This document shows, piece after piece, positions 1 to 5,213 of a DNA stretch of 5,281 bases; the stretch's first letter is position 1, and each line of letters opens with the position of its first letter. The notes below the pieces were generated by a model. The model worked only from the letters and a program-made list of their open reading frames with translations. It was not told the origin of the DNA and did not search any database. The translations under genes were made by a program, and so were the position numbers. Source of the DNA: an uncultured Petrimonas sp. (GTDB taxonomy: Bacteria; Bacteroidota; Bacteroidia; Bacteroidales; Dysgonomonadaceae); NCBI GenBank assembly GCA_934621705.1, contig CAKTUP010000133.1, forward strand, positions 1 through 5,281. Reading direction: 5' to 3'.

Positions 1-31
1 CCGCAAACTACCGAAGCCGTAGGCAATAATA

Positions 32-79
32 AATGAGATTGGTTGGCAAAATTAAGGTACAGAGTACCGTAATCTCATT
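32..79. repeat. Inverted repeat with 9-bp arms downstream of the alkylation-repair gene
   Basis: AATGAGATT (32-40) pairs perfectly with AATCTCATT (71-79), leaving a 30-nt loop that contains a smaller GGTA/TACC pair (56-59 with 65-68). No T-run follows on the minus strand, so it is not a typical terminator for the gene ending at 192. Confidence 0.5.
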
Positions 80-123
80 CACAACTATTTTTATATACAC
101 GTCACGAGTTTTCGGGTTTATCT

Positions 124-165
124 GCGAAGCAATTATCGCGAAGCATTATCGCCGAAGGCATTATC
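124..165. repeat. Three GAA-loop mini-hairpin units with ATTATC spacers
   Basis: The units GCGAAGC-AATTATC, GCGAAGC-ATTATC and GCCGAAGGC-ATTATC follow one another directly, 13-15 nt each. Each begins with a short G/C clamp around a GAA loop; GCGAAGC is known as an unusually stable DNA mini-hairpin. The first 190 nt of the window otherwise hold no gene I can support, apart from the inverted repeat at 32-79 and a 12-nt palindrome (TAAGAATTCTTA, 180-191) beside the stop codon. Confidence 0.5.
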
Positions 166-191
166 TGATTTAACCGTTGTAAGAATTCTTA

Positions 192-839
192 TTATTCACC
201 TAAGTTTCTTTTATTGCTCTCAATCGCAATGAACTCCGGTAAAAAACTGGGTGTACAGCCTCTTGAAACCACTTCATCCTTGTAAAGGCCGGTTCGCTGG
301 CCGAGGGCTACGCAGCGCGAACGATACCGTTTGTCGTAAACGCCAATCCAACCGGCAGTAAAATTCATTGCCCATTGAACTTCGGGCGCTTCTTCCTCGA
401 TATTGGCTTCTATGGCAGAAAGCAGTTGTTCGGTATTTTCGGGAGGAACCTGGCCAACCCACCTTAATCGTCCCTGATAATACCAGAAAACCCGCCTTTG
501 AAGAGCGGAAGGGCTATTTTGCCACGATTCGATAAGCGCGATCGTTTTTTTGTCTTTGGTGAGTTGGTTTGCCATAAGCCAATCTATCAGCTGATTTTGC
601 TCGTTAGCCGGGTGAGTGCGGATATCGTTGTCCAGTGTATCGATCAGCTCCTGCGAAAGTGATTTGTTGTCCATAATTAAGATGGCCAATTGCCGGGGCA
701 GGAAGTTTCCGTCGGCCCAAAGTTCCATGGCCAAGGCATGGTCTTTTTTTATTTCTTTGGCCATTTTCCGCAAGTCGCCCAGTTTTGTTTTGCTGTCGAT
801 TTGGCTCAGGATGTTTTCCGCTTTTGAAGAGAGTTTCAT
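192..839 (-). CDS. AlkD-like DNA alkylation repair protein (HEAT-like helical repeat fold)
   Basis: This 215-residue protein matches, from memory of the family, the short Bacteroidota members of the DNA alkylation repair family (Pfam DNA_alkylation, AlkC/AlkD superfamily). These are cytosolic all-helical proteins of HEAT-like repeats; characterised relatives remove alkylated purines such as 3-methyladenine and 7-methylguanine. The most recognisable blocks are LWADGNFLPRQLAILIMD near residues 40-57, NQLIDWLMANQLTKDKKTIA near 82-101, RRVFWYYQGRLRW near 115-127, and EVQWAMNFTAGWIGVYDKRYR near 153-173. The aromatic and basic residues (W, R, Y) in these blocks are the kind that line the DNA groove in AlkD, but I cannot assign catalytic residues one to one. 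The ATG at 837-839 opens the conserved alignment and the frame ends in TAA, so the gene looks intact. It lies 70 nt after the lipoprotein gene on the same strand with no clear terminator between, so read-through is possible. I saw no good promoter of its own. Family assignment is strong; substrate is inferred. Confidence 0.9.
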   Translation of the reverse strand: MKLSSKAENILSQIDSKTKLGDLRKMAKEIKKDHALAMELWADGNFLPRQLAILIMDNKSLSQELIDTLDNDIRTHPANEQNQLIDWLMANQLTKDKKTIALIESWQNSPSALQRRVFWYYQGRLRWVGQVPPENTEQLLSAIEANIEEEAPEVQWAMNFTAGWIGVYDKRYRSRCVALGQRTGLYKDEVVSRGCTPSFLPEFIAIESNKRNLGE

Positions 840-856
840 ATTTTAGGTAGTGTTGA

Positions 857-877
857 GTTATAAGTTATGAGTTATGA
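857..877. repeat. Heptamer tandem repeat between the lipoprotein and alkylation-repair genes
   Basis: Three 7-nt units run GTTATAA, GTTATGA, GTTATGA in the 70-nt gap between the two genes. Period and sequence resemble the heptamers at 3729-3763. No hairpin with a T-run is visible in this gap. Confidence 0.55.
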
Positions 878-909
878 GATACTCAAAGAAATTCGTAAAT
901 CTTTTCTCG

Positions 910-3078
910 TTATTCCATACCGATATACAAAGGCCACGATACCCGATTGGGCAGGTTAAATTCCTCATCAAACGGCTGTGTTCCATTGCTGTTGTTGTAC
1001 AATGCAACGCGTCTTACCCCGTCGGCCGTGCTGCCGCCGATACCGTTAATAACGTTCAGGATATTTCCCGGCCCCGCGAACCGGGTAACGTTCATTTTTT
1101 CGATTTTGACACCGGGAGTATTGGGAACTTCAAAAGCGTTTTTCTTGTTCACGTTGCCGTCGGTTCCGGTGAAAACGGCGTAAGAGCCGAAGCCGATGCT
1201 GTGATGCTCTTTTACTTTGTTCGCCACTTTAAAGGCGGCGTAGCCGTCCACTCTTCCTTCCTGGCTTCGCCATACGGCTTGTGTGGGCGGGTCGTAAGGC
1301 GGTTCGTTTTGCAGGAAATAAACCCTGCCGCGCTCGCCCAGCCACAACACTTCGTATTCCTGATAATGTTCGGCAAACAAGGCATAGAGCGTAACATCGT
1401 TTCCGGTAACGATAAGCCCGTTTTTGCATCGGTCTCTCGTCCAGCGGGCTGCTCCGCCGGGTTGCGTTCCGTGGTCGGCGCGCCACAGCCAGAAATGGTC
1501 GCCCACCACGTTGCTGCTGTTTATCTGCATGGATACGTGTAACTGCACGTTGTTGGGTTGCACTCCGCCCACTCGGCAGGTAATATCGGAAAGCAAAATC
1601 GGATTGGCGGAATGATCGGCTTTTGCGCCTTCCTCGCCGACGCGGATTTGATACGTGGTGCTGTTGAAAGAATCCATCAGCAATCCGGCAACGATAATTC
1701 CATCTTTATCATCCACATAGATACAACCCCAGGTATTTTTCTCCGTAGGTTCGAGCGTAACCGAAGCGATGCCGGCGCCAAGCAGTATGGCGTTTTTCCG
1801 GTTCACCTGAATGGGAGCGTCAAGCGCGTAATGGCCGGGAGTGAAGAACACATTTTTGCCCGATTTAAGCGCGGCATTGATCTCCACCTCCGTGTCGCCT
1901 TCCTTGGCTACGTACCACCGGGTAAGCAAATCCTGAATTTCGCCTTCTCCCATATCGGTGGCCGACCACGAGGCGCCGATCCTATCCTTCTGCCACGCCG
2001 GGATAAATATTTTGTATTCTCCGTCATCGTCCATAAAAAGAAACGGTTTTTCCCGGATAACGGGCGTGTCGGCAACGGGCGAGTTTATCGCATCGGCATC
2101 CGGAGCATTGATGCAGCCTTGCCAAACCATGTTGTAGGAACCTCCCATGGAGCCGGAACCGGCGGGAAACAGCGTGTTTCTCGTGTACCATTGCTGCTGG
2201 CCTCCCCAGTGGGGGCGCGATGAGGAAGTGTAGCGGCTGTCGGCAATAAAACCGCCGCTTCCCCAGAAATTATTTGTACCCACATCGGATATGTATTTCG
2301 ATGTGCTTTCGATCTGCATTCTTCGGGCGCTGGTGGATTGCGACACCGTCCACGCGAAATCCCTCATCACCGTTACGTTTTCCATCGAACGCCAGAACGT
2401 GCAGGTGGCGTTGGCGCCTCCCGAAAGGTGGGGACGGGTAAAAACCGAACCCAGTTTTACGTCCGTCGGCAATTTACCCAATCCGCCCAAGTGGAAGTAA
2501 AATCCTAATTCTATGGAGTTTGCCTCCGGCGATGACGCAGAGCCCGAACCGCCCGGATCGTACGTTTGTCCGTCGATATTCGGTTTGAAATAATACGCCT
2601 GGCGTTTCGTTGTCCATTCGCCGTTGGCGCCGCCGCGGCCGATGGAAGCAAAATGAGCGTTCATTTCCGTTCGTGCCGTTCCGGCTTCTTCGTATTTTCG
2701 GTCGTAGAAATAGACGTTGTCGCCAAAAATTTGATTTTCCAGCGAAAGCGTTACAGTGGTTGTATCGCGGGTAATCCGGTAGTAGTTTTCGTACTTGTTT
2801 TTGTTGGGAGACTTATCCGTGAACGTTGTTTGAGATGACGAACCGATAACAGTGAAGTCCGATGCCAGGCGGCTGCCGCCTCTTTCTACGGTGTAATCGC
2901 CCGAAGACCCGAATGCCGCCCACGAGAGTGTGATGGTTTTGTTTTTCGGGTGGTAAGCGATGTTGTTTCCGGTTAAAGTTTCCGGAGCCTTTTCCTTTGT
3001 TGAGGACGATGTGGCAACACCGCAGGCGCTCGCTAAAACGGCAACTGCCGTGAGAATGAAGATTGATTTTTTATTCAT
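910..3078 (-). CDS. Large lipoprotein with FN3-like domain and tandem right-handed beta-helix region ('coagulation factor 5/8 type'/GH55-like family)
   Basis: Using the ATG at 3076-3078 the product is 722 residues. A start nine codons upstream is possible but would overlap the -7 promoter box, so I reject it. Residues 1-19 form a lipoprotein signal: charged MNKK, hydrophobic core, then VLASAC with Cys19 as the lipidated residue. The next residues (GVATSSSTKEK) lack the acidic run of a Bacteroidetes surface-export signal, so periplasmic facing is possible. Residues about 38-104 look like a fibronectin-III domain (TITLSWAAF, YTVERGGS, YENYYRI). Residues about 112-690 resemble proteins known mainly from actinobacteria and labelled 'coagulation factor 5/8 type' or, misleadingly, 'adenylyl cyclase'. 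Landmarks are FGDNVYFYD (118-126), SGGFIADSR (274-282), VIREKPFLFMD (340-350), FFTPGHYALDAPIQV (411-425), VVGDHFWLWRADHG (524-537), EHYQEYEVLWLGERGR (570-585) and NEPPYDPPTQAVWR (591-604). GH55 or pectate-lyase-like tandem beta-helices are the likely fold. Polysaccharide cleavage or binding is an inference; no catalytic residue is assigned. Confidence 0.82.
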   Translation of the reverse strand: MNKKSIFILTAVAVLASACGVATSSSTKEKAPETLTGNNIAYHPKNKTITLSWAAFGSSGDYTVERGGSRLASDFTVIGSSSQTTFTDKSPNKNKYENYYRITRDTTTVTLSLENQIFGDNVYFYDRKYEEAGTARTEMNAHFASIGRGGANGEWTTKRQAYYFKPNIDGQTYDPGGSGSASSPEANSIELGFYFHLGGLGKLPTDVKLGSVFTRPHLSGGANATCTFWRSMENVTVMRDFAWTVSQSTSARRMQIESTSKYISDVGTNNFWGSGGFIADSRYTSSSRPHWGGQQQWYTRNTLFPAGSGSMGGSYNMVWQGCINAPDADAINSPVADTPVIREKPFLFMDDDGEYKIFIPAWQKDRIGASWSATDMGEGEIQDLLTRWYVAKEGDTEVEINAALKSGKNVFFTPGHYALDAPIQVNRKNAILLGAGIASVTLEPTEKNTWGCIYVDDKDGIIVAGLLMDSFNSTTYQIRVGEEGAKADHSANPILLSDITCRVGGVQPNNVQLHVSMQINSSNVVGDHFWLWRADHGTQPGGAARWTRDRCKNGLIVTGNDVTLYALFAEHYQEYEVLWLGERGRVYFLQNEPPYDPPTQAVWRSQEGRVDGYAAFKVANKVKEHHSIGFGSYAVFTGTDGNVNKKNAFEVPNTPGVKIEKMNVTRFAGPGNILNVINGIGGSTADGVRRVALYNNSNGTQPFDEEFNLPNRVSWPLYIGME

Positions 3079-3102
3079 TGGGTTGTTTTTATCTGCGAAA
3101 CG

Positions 3103-3110
3103 CAAATATA
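3103..3110 (-). promoter_or_regulatory. Bacteroidota-type -7 promoter box for the beta-helix lipoprotein gene
   Basis: Read on the minus strand this is TATATTTG, an exact fit to the TAnnTTTG -7 box used by the primary sigma factor of Bacteroidota. Nineteen nucleotides upstream is TTA rather than the ideal TTTG or TTG, so the -33 box is weak. The box ends 24 nt before the ATG at 3078, implying a leader of about 18-20 nt. This placement argues against the in-frame ATG at 3103-3105, which lies inside the box. Confidence 0.6.
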
Positions 3111-3170
3111 CACGATTTTTTCAAAATAATAATCTTTGTGAAGATGTGGGACTTTGATAACGGTTGGTTT

Positions 3171-3260
3171 AATAGATTTCTTCCTGCGGTACCAATGACA
3201 GATATTTGTAAATGTCTGTTTATTAAAGATTTGGGATTTCTCCCTACGGTCGAAATGACG
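3171..3260. repeat. Two degenerate direct copies of a short intergenic repeat, 60 nt apart
   Basis: Positions 3171-3200 and 3231-3260 align without gaps at 20 of 30 bases, sharing the core GATTTC, CCT, CGGT and AATGAC. The second copy reads GGATTTCTCCCTACGGTCGA followed by AATGACG. An inverted, more diverged copy of the same motif (GTCACCCCGACGAAGGAGG) begins at 3339, and CTCGAAATGACGG in the original orientation lies at 3403-3415. Confidence 0.55.
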
Positions 3261-3273
3261 GGGCAGTTCGTGC

Positions 3274-3317
3274 AAAAAATAGAGGGAAAGGATGGCGGCG
3301 AAGCCGCCATCTTTTCC
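3274..3317 (-). terminator. GC-rich hairpin with a T-run on the minus strand, possible distal terminator
   Basis: GATGGCGGC (3291-3299) pairs perfectly with GCCGCCATC (3303-3311) across a GAA triloop. The stem extends to 3285-3317 through G-T, A-T and G-C pairs, giving about 15 pairs. On the minus strand a six-T run (3279-3274) starts 5 nt after the stem. No gene ends close by: the DUF6261-like stop is about 450 nt upstream. It may be a backup terminator or the core of a repeat element. Confidence 0.45.
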
Positions 3318-3330
3318 TCCCATAATATCG

Positions 3331-3360
3331 ATTTGGCTGTCACCCCGACGAAGGAGGGGT
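3331..3360. repeat. Direct repeat, copy 1 (second copy at 3606-3635)
   Basis: The 30 bases starting ATTTGGCTGTCACC are 26 of 30 identical to positions 3606-3635, and the first 14 bases are perfect. The unit is related to the inverse complement of the repeat at 3231-3260, so the region contains both orientations of one family. Confidence 0.7.
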
Positions 3361-3459
3361 CTCAAGTCATTCCTCTTTATTCCAAATTAGATTTGGTGGA
3401 AACTCGAAATGACGGAACAACTCGTGCGAGTAATAAGGGTTGTCTCAAAAGAGATATGG

Positions 3460-3581
3460 CACACAGATAACACGGATTTAACAGATATACGCAGATTTTG
3501 TAGCATTAATAATCAGCATAATACAGAAATCTGCTTTTTCTCTTATTAGTGAGAATCTGCCTAATCTGTGTCATCTGCGTG
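3460..3581. repeat. Imperfect long inverted repeat (arms 3460-3486 and 3555-3581)
   Basis: The left arm, CACACAGATAACACGGATT and on, matches the inverse complement of the right arm (ATCTGCCTAATCTGTGTCAT and on) at about 21 of 27 bases. Inside it GCAGATTT (3491-3498) pairs with AAATCTGC (3527-3534). No T-run follows in the right place for a terminator. It looks like a decayed intergenic repeat with paired arms. Confidence 0.55.
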
Positions 3582-3605
3582 CTCATGAAACAGCTCCAAA
3601 AATCC

Positions 3606-3635
3606 ATTTGGCTGTCACCTCGACAAAGGAGGATT
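3606..3635. repeat. Direct repeat, copy 2 (first copy at 3331-3360)
   Basis: This copy begins ATTTGGCTGTCACCTCGACA and differs from copy 1 at four positions. It ends 5 nt before the A-run that forms the T-tail of the strong minus-strand terminator, so repeat and terminator may have spread as one unit. Confidence 0.7.
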
Positions 3636-3640
3636 CTTAC

Positions 3641-3677
3641 AAAAAAACCTTTGTCAAAGTTCGAAACTTTGACAAAG
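3641..3677 (-). terminator. Strong intrinsic terminator after the DUF6261-like gene
   Basis: A perfect 13-bp inverted repeat (3649-3661 with 3665-3677) closes a 3-nt loop. On the minus strand the hairpin is followed by GG and seven T (3647-3641), the classic layout of a rho-independent terminator. It lies 85 nt after the stop of the DUF6261-like gene and would end the two-gene transcript. The plus strand has no T-run after the stem, so it acts on the minus strand only. Confidence 0.75.
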
Positions 3678-3691
3678 ATAACATCCCAAAG

Positions 3692-3722
3692 AAAAAACGC
3701 GCAATCGATTAACAGTCGCGCG
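3692..3722 (-). terminator. Candidate intrinsic terminator, proximal, after the DUF6261-like gene
   Basis: On the minus strand CGCGC (3722-3718) pairs with GCGCG (3702-3698), leaving a 15-nt loop, and is followed at once by six T (3697-3692). It begins 40 nt beyond the stop codon at 3762. The stem is only five pairs, all G-C, and the loop is large, so it is weaker than the next hairpin. Confidence 0.35.
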
Positions 3723-3728
3723 CTTTCT

Positions 3729-3763
3729 CATTATGCATTATGCATTCTTAATTATGTATTATC
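3729..3763. repeat. Heptamer tandem repeat beside the DUF6261-like stop codon
   Basis: Five 7-nt units run CATTATG, CATTATG, CATTCTT, AATTATG, TATTATC. The last overlaps the gene's TGA by two bases, so the repeat forms the very start of the 3' untranslated region. Confidence 0.6.
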
Positions 3764-4475
3764 ATTCCGCTGCCACTTCCCCTTCCTCGGTAAGTTCCTT
3801 GCCTTCGCGAATGGCGCGTTTGGCGGCTTTTACCACCTCGTTCAGGTCGTGATACAAATCTTGCCAGCCGTCCACGTTGCGCATAGCGGTAACCAGGTTG
3901 AGCCAGTTTTTGAGGGCGGCCTCCATTTCGGTGCGCGCGTTGCTGGCGCTGTCGGTTTGCCTGAGTTCCGATTCGGCATCCACGCGTTGCGTATCCAGCG
4001 CGTCGTGTTGGGCTTTGGCGGCTGTCAGTTTTTGCAGCTCATCCGATACGCCCAACGCTGTGATATGCACGGCATTTTCGGGTTTGTTCAGTTCGTTTAT
4101 TACCGACGTGGTCGAGAAATCGGCTTCACCCACTTTCTGGTTGTAAATTTTTCCGCCTTTTTTAATGATTTTTACCACTTCCATTCCTGCCCGTCCCCGG
4201 TCGGTATTCGGAAATTGGGCGGCTCCTTCCGCTATTTTCCGTATCCCTTTCAGGTACGCGTACACTTCGGTTGCCAACTTGCGCACCGAATCAGACATAC
4301 CGCTCCACACACTTTTGGGAATAAGCGGCGCAAACACGTTGTACACGGTAACCATTGTTACGAACAACGTGTGGTTTTTGGCCTCATCGTTGGCGTTGAA
4401 ATTGGTTACGTTAATCACTCGTTTAATGGCTGCACCCAACGAACGTATGGACAGCCTCCTCCAATTTGCTTTCAT
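3762..4475 (-). CDS. DUF6261-like helical protein of unknown function
   Basis: The product is 237 residues with no signal peptide or membrane segment, so it is probably cytosolic. It looks almost entirely helical. The C-terminal half (about residues 120-220) has the layout I associate with DUF6261, a family of roughly 240 residues found in many copies in Bacteroidota genomes: a short helix with INELNKPE, a region DELQKLTAAKAQHDAL followed by QR, then a long helix with NARTEMEAALKNWLNLVTA and a final helix with LYHDLNEVVKAAKRAI. The start is conserved-looking: MKANWRRLSIRSLGAAIKRV. Its ATG overlaps the stop of the upstream repeat gene in an ATGA, so it is likely translated by coupling; the sequence before it is A-rich without a Shine-Dalgarno. 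The C-terminus is acidic (ELTEEGEVAAE). Two candidate terminators lie within about 120 nt downstream. Function is unknown. The family call is from memory and moderate; that the frame is a gene is firm. Confidence 0.8.
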   Translation of the reverse strand: MKANWRRLSIRSLGAAIKRVINVTNFNANDEAKNHTLFVTMVTVYNVFAPLIPKSVWSGMSDSVRKLATEVYAYLKGIRKIAEGAAQFPNTDRGRAGMEVVKIIKKGGKIYNQKVGEADFSTTSVINELNKPENAVHITALGVSDELQKLTAAKAQHDALDTQRVDAESELRQTDSASNARTEMEAALKNWLNLVTAMRNVDGWQDLYHDLNEVVKAAKRAIREGKELTEEGEVAAE

Positions 4476-4996
4476 ACGATTTTGTTTTTAATTGTTGATA
4501 AAATAAAGAATCGATTTACCCGGCCTGTCTCAATCGGAAACGCCAACAGCGGGTTGCTGACGGAAGCGGTTACGATGTGCCGGATGTTATCTGTTGCCGT
4601 ATGGCTGTTGTTTGCAGTAGGTTGGGTGCGGTGTTCGCCGGAATGTGTTTCGTCGGTAGTACGAAGCTGCTGGCGTTTACCGAAATGTGTTTTGTTTGTA
4701 GTACGAAGCTGTTGGTGTTTACCGGAATGTGTTTTCATTGCAGTACGAAGCTCGTGGCGTTCGCCGGAAAAGGATTTGTCTGTAGTACGAACGTGTTGAT
4801 GTTTACCGGAAAGCGATTTGTCCGCAGTACGAAGCTCCCGGTGTTTGCCGAAACGGGAAATGTTTGTGGTATGCAGCCCGTTTTGTGTGCCCGGAGGGCT
4901 GTTGTACGCCGGCAACGGGTGTTTCCGTTGGCGAAGCGACAATGTTTTTCCGAACAAGGATTCGGAAACAACGGTATGTTTGTTTTTCCTTTCCAT
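4472..4996 (-). CDS. Basic 14-residue tandem-repeat protein, unknown function, coupled to the DUF6261-like gene
   Basis: This 174-residue frame starts at the ATG at 4994-4996, just downstream of a good Bacteroidota promoter, and ends in a TGA that overlaps the next gene's ATG. I do not recognise the family. Residues 35-132 are seven tandem 14-residue units with the approximate consensus SGKHQQLRTTDKTH; examples are FGKHRELRTADKSL (49-62), SGKHQHVRTTDKSF (63-76) and SGKHQQLRTTNKTH (91-104). The outer units, PGTQNGLHTTNISR and SGEHRTQPTANNSH, are most diverged. The protein is rich in Lys, Arg, His and Thr, has no cysteine, and shows no signal peptide or obvious membrane segment. A cytosolic nucleic-acid or polyanion binder is conceivable but is only inference from charge. 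A weak AGG lies about 7 nt before the ATG. The 42-bp DNA period leaves other frames open too, so coding rests on the promoter and the ATGA junction. Alternatively the region is a lightly translated leader for the DUF6261-like gene. Confidence 0.62.
   Translation of the reverse strand: MERKNKHTVVSESLFGKTLSLRQRKHPLPAYNSPPGTQNGLHTTNISRFGKHRELRTADKSLSGKHQHVRTTDKSFSGERHELRTAMKTHSGKHQQLRTTNKTHFGKRQQLRTTDETHSGEHRTQPTANNSHTATDNIRHIVTASVSNPLLAFPIETGRVNRFFILSTIKNKIV
4601..4894. repeat. 42-bp tandem repeat, seven imperfect units
   Basis: The core AGTACGAAG on the plus strand recurs every 42 nt, at 4658, 4700, 4742, 4784 (there AGTACGAAC) and 4826, with degenerate forms at 4616 and 4868. The period is exact with no indels, so the reading frame is preserved through all seven units. 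Several units share the same codons CTT CGT ACT on the minus strand, including third positions. This points to fairly recent duplication at the DNA level rather than old units held together only by protein selection. Confidence 0.9.
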
Positions 4997-5017
4997 ATTT
5001 TACCTGTATAATGCAGG

Positions 5018-5048
5018 CAAATATATGAAAATTATTTAGTTGGGCAAA
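5018..5048 (-). promoter_or_regulatory. Bacteroidota promoter (TTTG - 19 nt - TATATTTG) of the repeat/DUF6261-like operon
   Basis: On the minus strand TTTG (5048-5045) is followed after exactly 19 nt by TATATTTG (5025-5018). Both boxes and the spacing agree with the -33/-7 consensus of the Bacteroidota primary sigma factor. The -7 box ends 21 nt before the ATG at 4996, giving a predicted leader of about 15 nt. This is the strongest promoter candidate in the window. Confidence 0.75.
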
Positions 5049-5103
5049 AAAATGGTGGAGATTTAAGGATTTTTAAGAAAAGGAGTGGGTGGATAACGGT
5101 TCG

Positions 5104-5213
5104 GGTATTGCCGAAGGCGGGGATTTTTAGCACAAAAGCATAATCGAAGAACGAAAGTTGAACCTTGCACAAATGTTCAATCGAAACCGTTCAGCCCCGC
5201 TTTTGGCAATACC
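5104..5213. repeat. Structured inverted-repeat element of about 110 nt
   Basis: The left arm GGTATTGCCGAAGGCGGGG (5104-5122) and right arm CCCCGCTTTTGGCAATACC (5195-5213) are complementary at 17 of 19 positions. The two exceptions are G-T on the plus strand, so an RNA of that strand would pair at all 19 positions; the minus-strand RNA would have two A-C mismatches. Inside the 72-nt loop TTGAAC (5158-5163) pairs with GTTCAA (5175-5180), and GAACG (5149-5153) with CGTTC (5188-5192). This nested layout suits a structured RNA, a MITE-like element or a dispersed repeat. It carries no transposase and I cannot name a family. Confidence 0.6.

Larger units (their letters stand above)
3079..3761. other. 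Repeat-rich intergenic region without a convincing gene
   Basis: This 683-nt stretch separates the DUF6261-like gene from the lipoprotein gene. The frames open here on either strand start inside repeats and have no promoter or conserved protein character. Their translations (for example HFDRREKS on the minus strand and ICLICVICVL on the plus strand) are strings I recall from spurious frames in Bacteroidota intergenic repeats. The region holds three terminator-like hairpins, two degenerate short-repeat families, a heptamer tandem repeat beside the DUF6261-like stop, and the lipoprotein promoter at its left end. Confidence 0.7.

Noticed and set aside
874..2223. Plus-strand frames of about 220 codons opposite the lipoprotein gene
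   Set aside because: They are antisense to a protein with clear family landmarks and show no conserved features of their own.
117..3099. Identical 12-mer TTTATCTGCGAA at 117-128 and in the lipoprotein leader at 3088-3099
   Set aside because: A shared 12-mer is expected about once by chance in a window of this size, and the flanks do not match.
3103..3105. Upstream in-frame ATG as start of the lipoprotein (adds nine residues)
   Set aside because: It falls inside the -7 promoter box and would put polar residues before an otherwise typical lipoprotein signal MNKKSIFIL.
3075..3365. Minus-strand frame of 96 codons containing HFDRREKS
   Set aside because: It lies in degenerate repeats, crosses the GC-rich hairpin and the lipoprotein promoter, and resembles repeat-derived artefacts known to me from Bacteroidota annotations.
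3549..4799. Long plus-strand open frame of 416 codons
   Set aside because: It runs antisense through the DUF6261-like gene and the 42-bp repeats and starts in a degenerate intergenic repeat. It has no promoter of the TAnnTTTG type and no recognisable protein character.
4601..4894. Resemblance of the repeat linker (THSGKH) to C2H2 zinc-finger linkers (HTGEKP)
   Set aside because: The protein has no cysteine and the 14-residue period is too short for zinc fingers. The similarity is superficial.
4577..5011. Plus-strand cysteine-containing 14-residue repeat frame (units like MCFVCSTKLLVFTG)
   Set aside because: Because 42 is a multiple of three, any stop-free frame of the array reads as a repeat protein. 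The minus-strand frame has the promoter, leader and ATGA junction; this one has none.
5177..5179. TGA read as a sense codon (alternative code or selenocysteine)
   Set aside because: Two other genes here (stops at 4472-4474 and 3762-3764) end in TGA, so reassignment is unlikely. No family known to me places selenocysteine in this peptide.
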